Below are positions 40,333 through 43,255 of a stretch of DNA of 43,255 nt, piece by piece. The stretch's first letter is position 1. Every line of letters starts with the position of its first letter. The notes under the pieces are model-generated. The model was not told the DNA's origin. It worked only from the letters and a program-made list of their open reading frames with translations, and ran no database searches. This DNA is from an uncultured Phycisphaerae bacterium (GTDB taxonomy: Bacteria; Planctomycetota; Phycisphaerae; UBA1845; PWPN01). The stretch covers positions 1 to 43,255 of the forward strand of contig CALLOB010000028.1 of NCBI GenBank assembly GCA_938005315.1, written 5' to 3'. Made by a program: the position numbers and the translations under genes.

Positions 40333-41514
40333 ATGGACCACGCCGACCGATCGCCAGCGGGCCGCCGGACGGGGCACCGACCGGCCGAGTTCCTGCATCA
40401 TTCCGTGGCCGACGCCATCCGCAAGCGCGTCGTGGCCGGCTCACTGACCGGGGGGGCCAAGCTTCCGCCGTTGCGGCAGATCGCCGAGGAGTTCGACGTC
40501 AGCACCATGACGGTCCGCCAGGCTCTGCGGCTGCTGGAGCAGGAGGGGCAGGTCTACCGTATTGCCGGTGTCGGAGCTTTCGTCCGCCCACCTCAGTCCG
40601 ACCGCACGACCGCCGGCCGGATGCTGGCCTTCTCCGCGACCGACCTGCGCAGTGCTTTCGAGATGGGCGTGGCGCGCGGCATCGAGCGTGCCTGCCTTCA
40701 GCGCGGCTGGGCCATTCAGATTCTGGACGCCGGACACGATGTCGAGCTCGAGACGCGAAACATCGGCCGCCTGGCGGACTGCGGCTCTCAGGGGGCCATC
40801 ATCCTGCCGACCTGGGGCGACCCGCGCTGCGTGATGTCCCTGTTCGCGCTCCAGTCGACCGGCTTCCCCATCGTCGTCGCCGACCGGATGCCGCCCGGCC
40901 TGAAGGCGGATTTCGTGGAGTCCGACCACGAAGGCGGCGCTTTCCAGGCGACAAGCTGCCTGCTGAGGCGCGGACACGATCGCGTGTTCATACTCACGCC
41001 GCCACCGCAGGTCTCCTCGCTGGCGGCCAGAATCCAAGGTTATCAACGGGCATTCCGTGCCCGGGGCATGGAACCTGACCCTGCCCGGATGATCTGGCTG
41101 GACCCCGGCGTCCAGGAACGGGCCTTCCGCCAGGAGCGGCCCTGGCTGGGCAGTTACGAGGCGGTTCTACCGGTGCTTCGCGAAAACCGCAGGCCGCTGG
41201 CGGTCTTCGCCGTCGACCCTTACCTCGCGTGGGGCGTCTACGAGGCCGCCCGCGAATTGGGGTTGCGTATTCCCGAGGACGTGGCCATCGCCGGCTTCGA
41301 CGATTGCGAAATCACGCTGGCCATGCAGCCGCCCATGACTGTGGTCGCCCAGCGGACCGACGAGATCGGTCGGATCGCCGTCGAACTGCTCGACCGCCGC
41401 ATCCGAGCGGGTGCCGCCCGCGATCCGCACCGACGGGACTACCAGCACGTCGTCGTCGATACGGAGCTCATCGAGCGGGAATCCACCCACCGGCCGGACG
41501 TTTCCGATCGCTGA
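40333..41514 (+). CDS. GntR-LacI hybrid transcriptional regulator (AraR-like architecture)
   Basis: A 393-residue regulator. The N-terminal GntR-type winged helix (about 20-85) contains LPPLRQIAEEFDVSTMTVRQ and ALRLLEQEGQVYRI. Residues about 95-380 form a LacI/GalR-type periplasmic-binding-protein fold, with IILPTWGDPR, VESDHEGGAFQATSCLLRRG, IPEDVAIAGFDDCEITL and QRTDEIGRIAVELL. This pairing is known from Bacillus AraR, which senses arabinose. A sugar or phosphosugar effector is likely, given the divergently transcribed NagB/PIG-L operon. Two matching palindromes lie in the shared intergenic region, one inside its own promoter. The ATG appears to sit at the start of transcription with no ribosome-binding site. 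Confidence 0.88.
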   Translation: MDHADRSPAGRRTGHRPAEFLHHSVADAIRKRVVAGSLTGGAKLPPLRQIAEEFDVSTMTVRQALRLLEQEGQVYRIAGVGAFVRPPQSDRTTAGRMLAFSATDLRSAFEMGVARGIERACLQRGWAIQILDAGHDVELETRNIGRLADCGSQGAIILPTWGDPRCVMSLFALQSTGFPIVVADRMPPGLKADFVESDHEGGAFQATSCLLRRGHDRVFILTPPPQVSSLAARIQGYQRAFRARGMEPDPARMIWLDPGVQERAFRQERPWLGSYEAVLPVLRENRRPLAVFAVDPYLAWGVYEAARELGLRIPEDVAIAGFDDCEITLAMQPPMTVVAQRTDEIGRIAVELLDRRIRAGAARDPHRRDYQHVVVDTELIERESTHRPDVSDR

Positions 41515-41677
41515 CCATCCAGACCGAGGCGAGCTTTGCCAGGAGTCGTCACTTGACGGCTGGGGGGCCGGGACTCAGCAACCTGGGCAAGACCGGCAAC
41601 AGGTTTCACCCCAGGCTGTCGGCCCGGTGGGCACGATTTCCCTGGACCGGCGACGCTGGCGGCGGCTTCCGGGCGTC

Positions 41678-42058
41678 ATGGGGCGCAACATGTGGTGCAC
41701 CGCCTCGCTGATTCACGCCTCCGGCAGACGAATCTGGCACCGGGGCGATGCGTATGCCTGCCGGGCGAAACCCCCGCCGGGGACCGCCGAGGTCGAGATC
41801 TTCGCTTTCACACCCGCATGCGTCGAGATCGACCGTACCCGAGCGAGTCGCGACCGACGGCGATTGATTTCACACGCGCGCGCCGAGATCGACCCGTCCG
41901 GCCGGACCGTGCTGATGGAGGAAGACGAAGCGCCTCACATGCACCTGCTCACGGTGCGGGATGCGGTCGCCTACTCCCCGACCATGAGCGGGTGCCTGCG
42001 CGATCTGCTGCTGCGAATCGTCCCGGTTTCCGGACCTGTATCGGGCCCGGATCGCTGA
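41678..42058 (+). CDS. Small hypothetical protein
   Basis: A 126-residue open frame with no family I recognise. It starts MGRNMWCTASLIHASGRR and includes AKPPPGTAEVEIFAFTPACV, PSGRTVLMEEDEAPHMHLLT and MSGCLRDLLLRIV, which read like a soluble folded protein. Codons mostly end in G or C like the neighbours. There is no Shine-Dalgarno, no signal peptide and no obvious promoter. The 163 nt separating it from the regulator contain nothing I can name. It could be genuine or a chance frame; the protein-like text and codon bias favour the former slightly. Confidence 0.45.
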   Translation: MGRNMWCTASLIHASGRRIWHRGDAYACRAKPPPGTAEVEIFAFTPACVEIDRTRASRDRRRLISHARAEIDPSGRTVLMEEDEAPHMHLLTVRDAVAYSPTMSGCLRDLLLRIVPVSGPVSGPDR

Positions 42059-42119
42059 GAGGCAACGCCTCGAGGCGTTTGATCCGGTACCCGTTCGCGG
42101 GCAACGGCCGCAGCCGGCG

Positions 42120-42854
42120 TCAGTTCTCCGGCGGCTTGAGCTCCTCGACCGCCGGCAGGTCCTCCAAGCTCGAGAGGCCGAAGACCTCCAGGAACCGCCG
42201 CGTCGTGCCGTAGAGGATCGGCCGGCCGACGTCCTCGGCCCGCCCGACGATCTTGATCAGCCCCAGCTCGCGCAGGCGGTTGAGCATCTCGCCGGCAGCC
42301 ACGCCGCGTATGGCCTCGATCTCGGCCCGGACCACCGGCTGGCGGTAGGCCACGACCGCCAGGGTTTCCATGGCGGCCTGCGAAAGCCGCGACTCCTGTC
42401 GGCTCTGCTTGAACCGCCGCAGCCAGCTGTTGAAGACCGACAGCGTCAGCATCTGGAAACCCCCGGCGATCTCCTCGATGCGGAAAGCCGCGCCGATCTC
42501 CTCGTAGCGCCGGTTGAGGGCCCTGATGTGGTTGCGGACCTCACGGACCGTGCCGACGCCCAGAATCCCCACGATCCTGGCCGGGGTCAAGGGCTGCTCG
42601 GCGGTGAACAGGATCGCCTCGATCACCTGGGCGGTGCTGATCTCGGCCGTCGGCGCCGGACCTGCCACGGTTTCGTCCGGCAGCGCGGATCCGGCGGGTG
42701 TCGCCGGGGCCTGCTCATCCGGCGCGTCCTCGTCGGGCTGCGCCAGGTGCAACTCCGGAGCCCCGCCGCCGGCAGCCATGCGGCCGGCGACGCCTTCCGC
42801 CTCATCGCCGGCGGGCCGGTCCGGGCCGGTCATCCGATCTGGAGTATCATTCAT
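42120..42854 (-). CDS. scpB: Segregation and condensation protein B
   Basis: A 244-residue ScpB, the kleisin-binding tandem winged-helix partner of SMC and ScpA in chromosome condensation. The first 70 residues are an acidic, Pro/Ala-rich extension. The conserved core follows: QVIEAILFTAEQPLTPARIV, LSQAAMETLAVVAYRQPVVR with the family ETLAVVAYRQP motif, EIEAIRGV, and GRAEDVGRPILYGTTRRFLE near the end. ScpA and Smc are not in the window; the gene upstream on the same strand is proB. The N-terminal extension is longer than in many ScpBs, and a later start is possible, but no Shine-Dalgarno decides. Confidence 0.93.
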   Translation of the reverse strand: MNDTPDRMTGPDRPAGDEAEGVAGRMAAGGGAPELHLAQPDEDAPDEQAPATPAGSALPDETVAGPAPTAEISTAQVIEAILFTAEQPLTPARIVGILGVGTVREVRNHIRALNRRYEEIGAAFRIEEIAGGFQMLTLSVFNSWLRRFKQSRQESRLSQAAMETLAVVAYRQPVVRAEIEAIRGVAAGEMLNRLRELGLIKIVGRAEDVGRPILYGTTRRFLEVFGLSSLEDLPAVEELKPPEN

Positions 42855-42963
42855 ACACCTGCCTCATCTTGTGCGGTTCAGCCCGCCTCCGGCGAGCCAT
42901 GCGACCGCAATCTCCCTGCCGGGCGGACCGGACTTCCCGGCTCCGTTCCGTGCGTTCGCCGCT

Positions 42964-43255
42964 TCACGTGCGGCCCAACGTCAGCACGAGATTGTCGCGG
43001 TGGATGGCCTCCTCGAACGGGCACTCGCCGATCGCCTCGGCGAACTCCGACGATTTCAGTCCCTTGATGCGTGCAAGTTCGGCGGCGCTGTAGTTGCTCA
43101 GGCCGTGAGCGAACGCGATGCCGTCCGGCGAAACCACCCGCACGATCGCCCCCCGCGGGAAGTCGCCGCTGACGGCGGTGATCCCCTTGGCCAGGAGGCT
43201 CTTGCCCCTGAGCAGCACGGCTTCGGCGGCGCCGGCGTCCACGTCGATCCGTCCG
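42964..43255 (-). CDS. proB: Glutamate 5-kinase, C-terminal PUA domain (partial)
   Basis: The 3' end of proB, cut by the right edge of the window; the kinase domain lies outside. The visible 96 or so codons encode the PUA domain: GRIDVDAGAAEAVLLRGKSL, GITAVSGDFPRGAIVRV and FAHGLSNYSAAELARIKGL are typical of long bacterial glutamate 5-kinases. ProB phosphorylates glutamate in the first step of proline synthesis. The stop codon lies 109 nt upstream of the scpB start on the same strand, so the two could be co-transcribed. Confidence 0.92.
   Translation of the reverse strand, partial: GRIDVDAGAAEAVLLRGKSLLAKGITAVSGDFPRGAIVRVVSPDGIAFAHGLSNYSAAELARIKGLKSSEFAEAIGECPFEEAIHRDNLVLTLGRT

Overview
The window looks like chromosomal DNA of a saccharolytic Planctomycetota bacterium, probably near Phycisphaerae or Sedimentisphaerales. 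This is inferred from the high G+C content (about two thirds by eye), a PEP-CTERM protein, many secreted glycosidase-like proteins (GH127, GH172/DUF2961, GH26-like, a large six-hairpin protein), a DUF6807/PmoA-like Tat protein, UROD-family methyltransferase-like proteins and large TPR proteins. No transposase, phage gene or CRISPR array was seen.

Layout. 1-3960: a lipoprotein solute-binding protein, a pterin dehydratase, a heparan-glucosaminide-acetyltransferase-like membrane protein and a small divergent ORF. 4029-12071: a tight, mostly translationally coupled sugar-acid catabolic operon (GntR/FCD repressor, HpaI-type aldolase, tartrate/malate-type dehydrogenase, semialdehyde dehydrogenase, 2-hydroxyacid dehydrogenase, galactonate-dehydratase-like enolase, Na+/solute symporter). 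It has a sigma70-like promoter whose -10 box overlaps a perfect palindrome. 12571-19314, minus strand: tRNA-Ile(CAU), an unidentified P-loop-like protein, a GH172 protein, a divergent xylose isomerase and a GH127 protein, which suggests degradation of furanosidic arabinose or related sugars. 19818-27743, plus strand: a zinc-ribbon membrane protein, a DUF2752 protein, a DUF6807 Tat protein, two UROD-family proteins with a Zn(His-Cys-Cys) pattern and a 1079-residue secreted protein. 27950-29056, minus strand: a GH26-like PEP-CTERM protein.

29469-36488 is the most interesting part. A promoter leads into a structured leader of about 190 nt whose motifs resemble the conserved core of RNase P RNA in the right order and in much reduced form. 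The leader ends on the Shine-Dalgarno of a BcsA-like glycosyltransferase. Two small helical proteins follow. After a second promoter come three coupled TPR proteins: one anchored in the inner membrane, one exported and one ending in an outer-membrane beta-barrel. Together they look like a glycan synthesis and export machine without the PilZ domain or BcsB subunit of cellulose systems.

38481-41514: a transglutaminase-like lipoprotein and a NagB/PIG-L fusion are transcribed divergently from a GntR/LacI-hybrid regulator, across an A+T-rich island with two matching operator palindromes. The regulator's own mRNA appears leaderless. 41678-43255: a small hypothetical gene, scpB, and the 3' end of proB, cut by the window edge.
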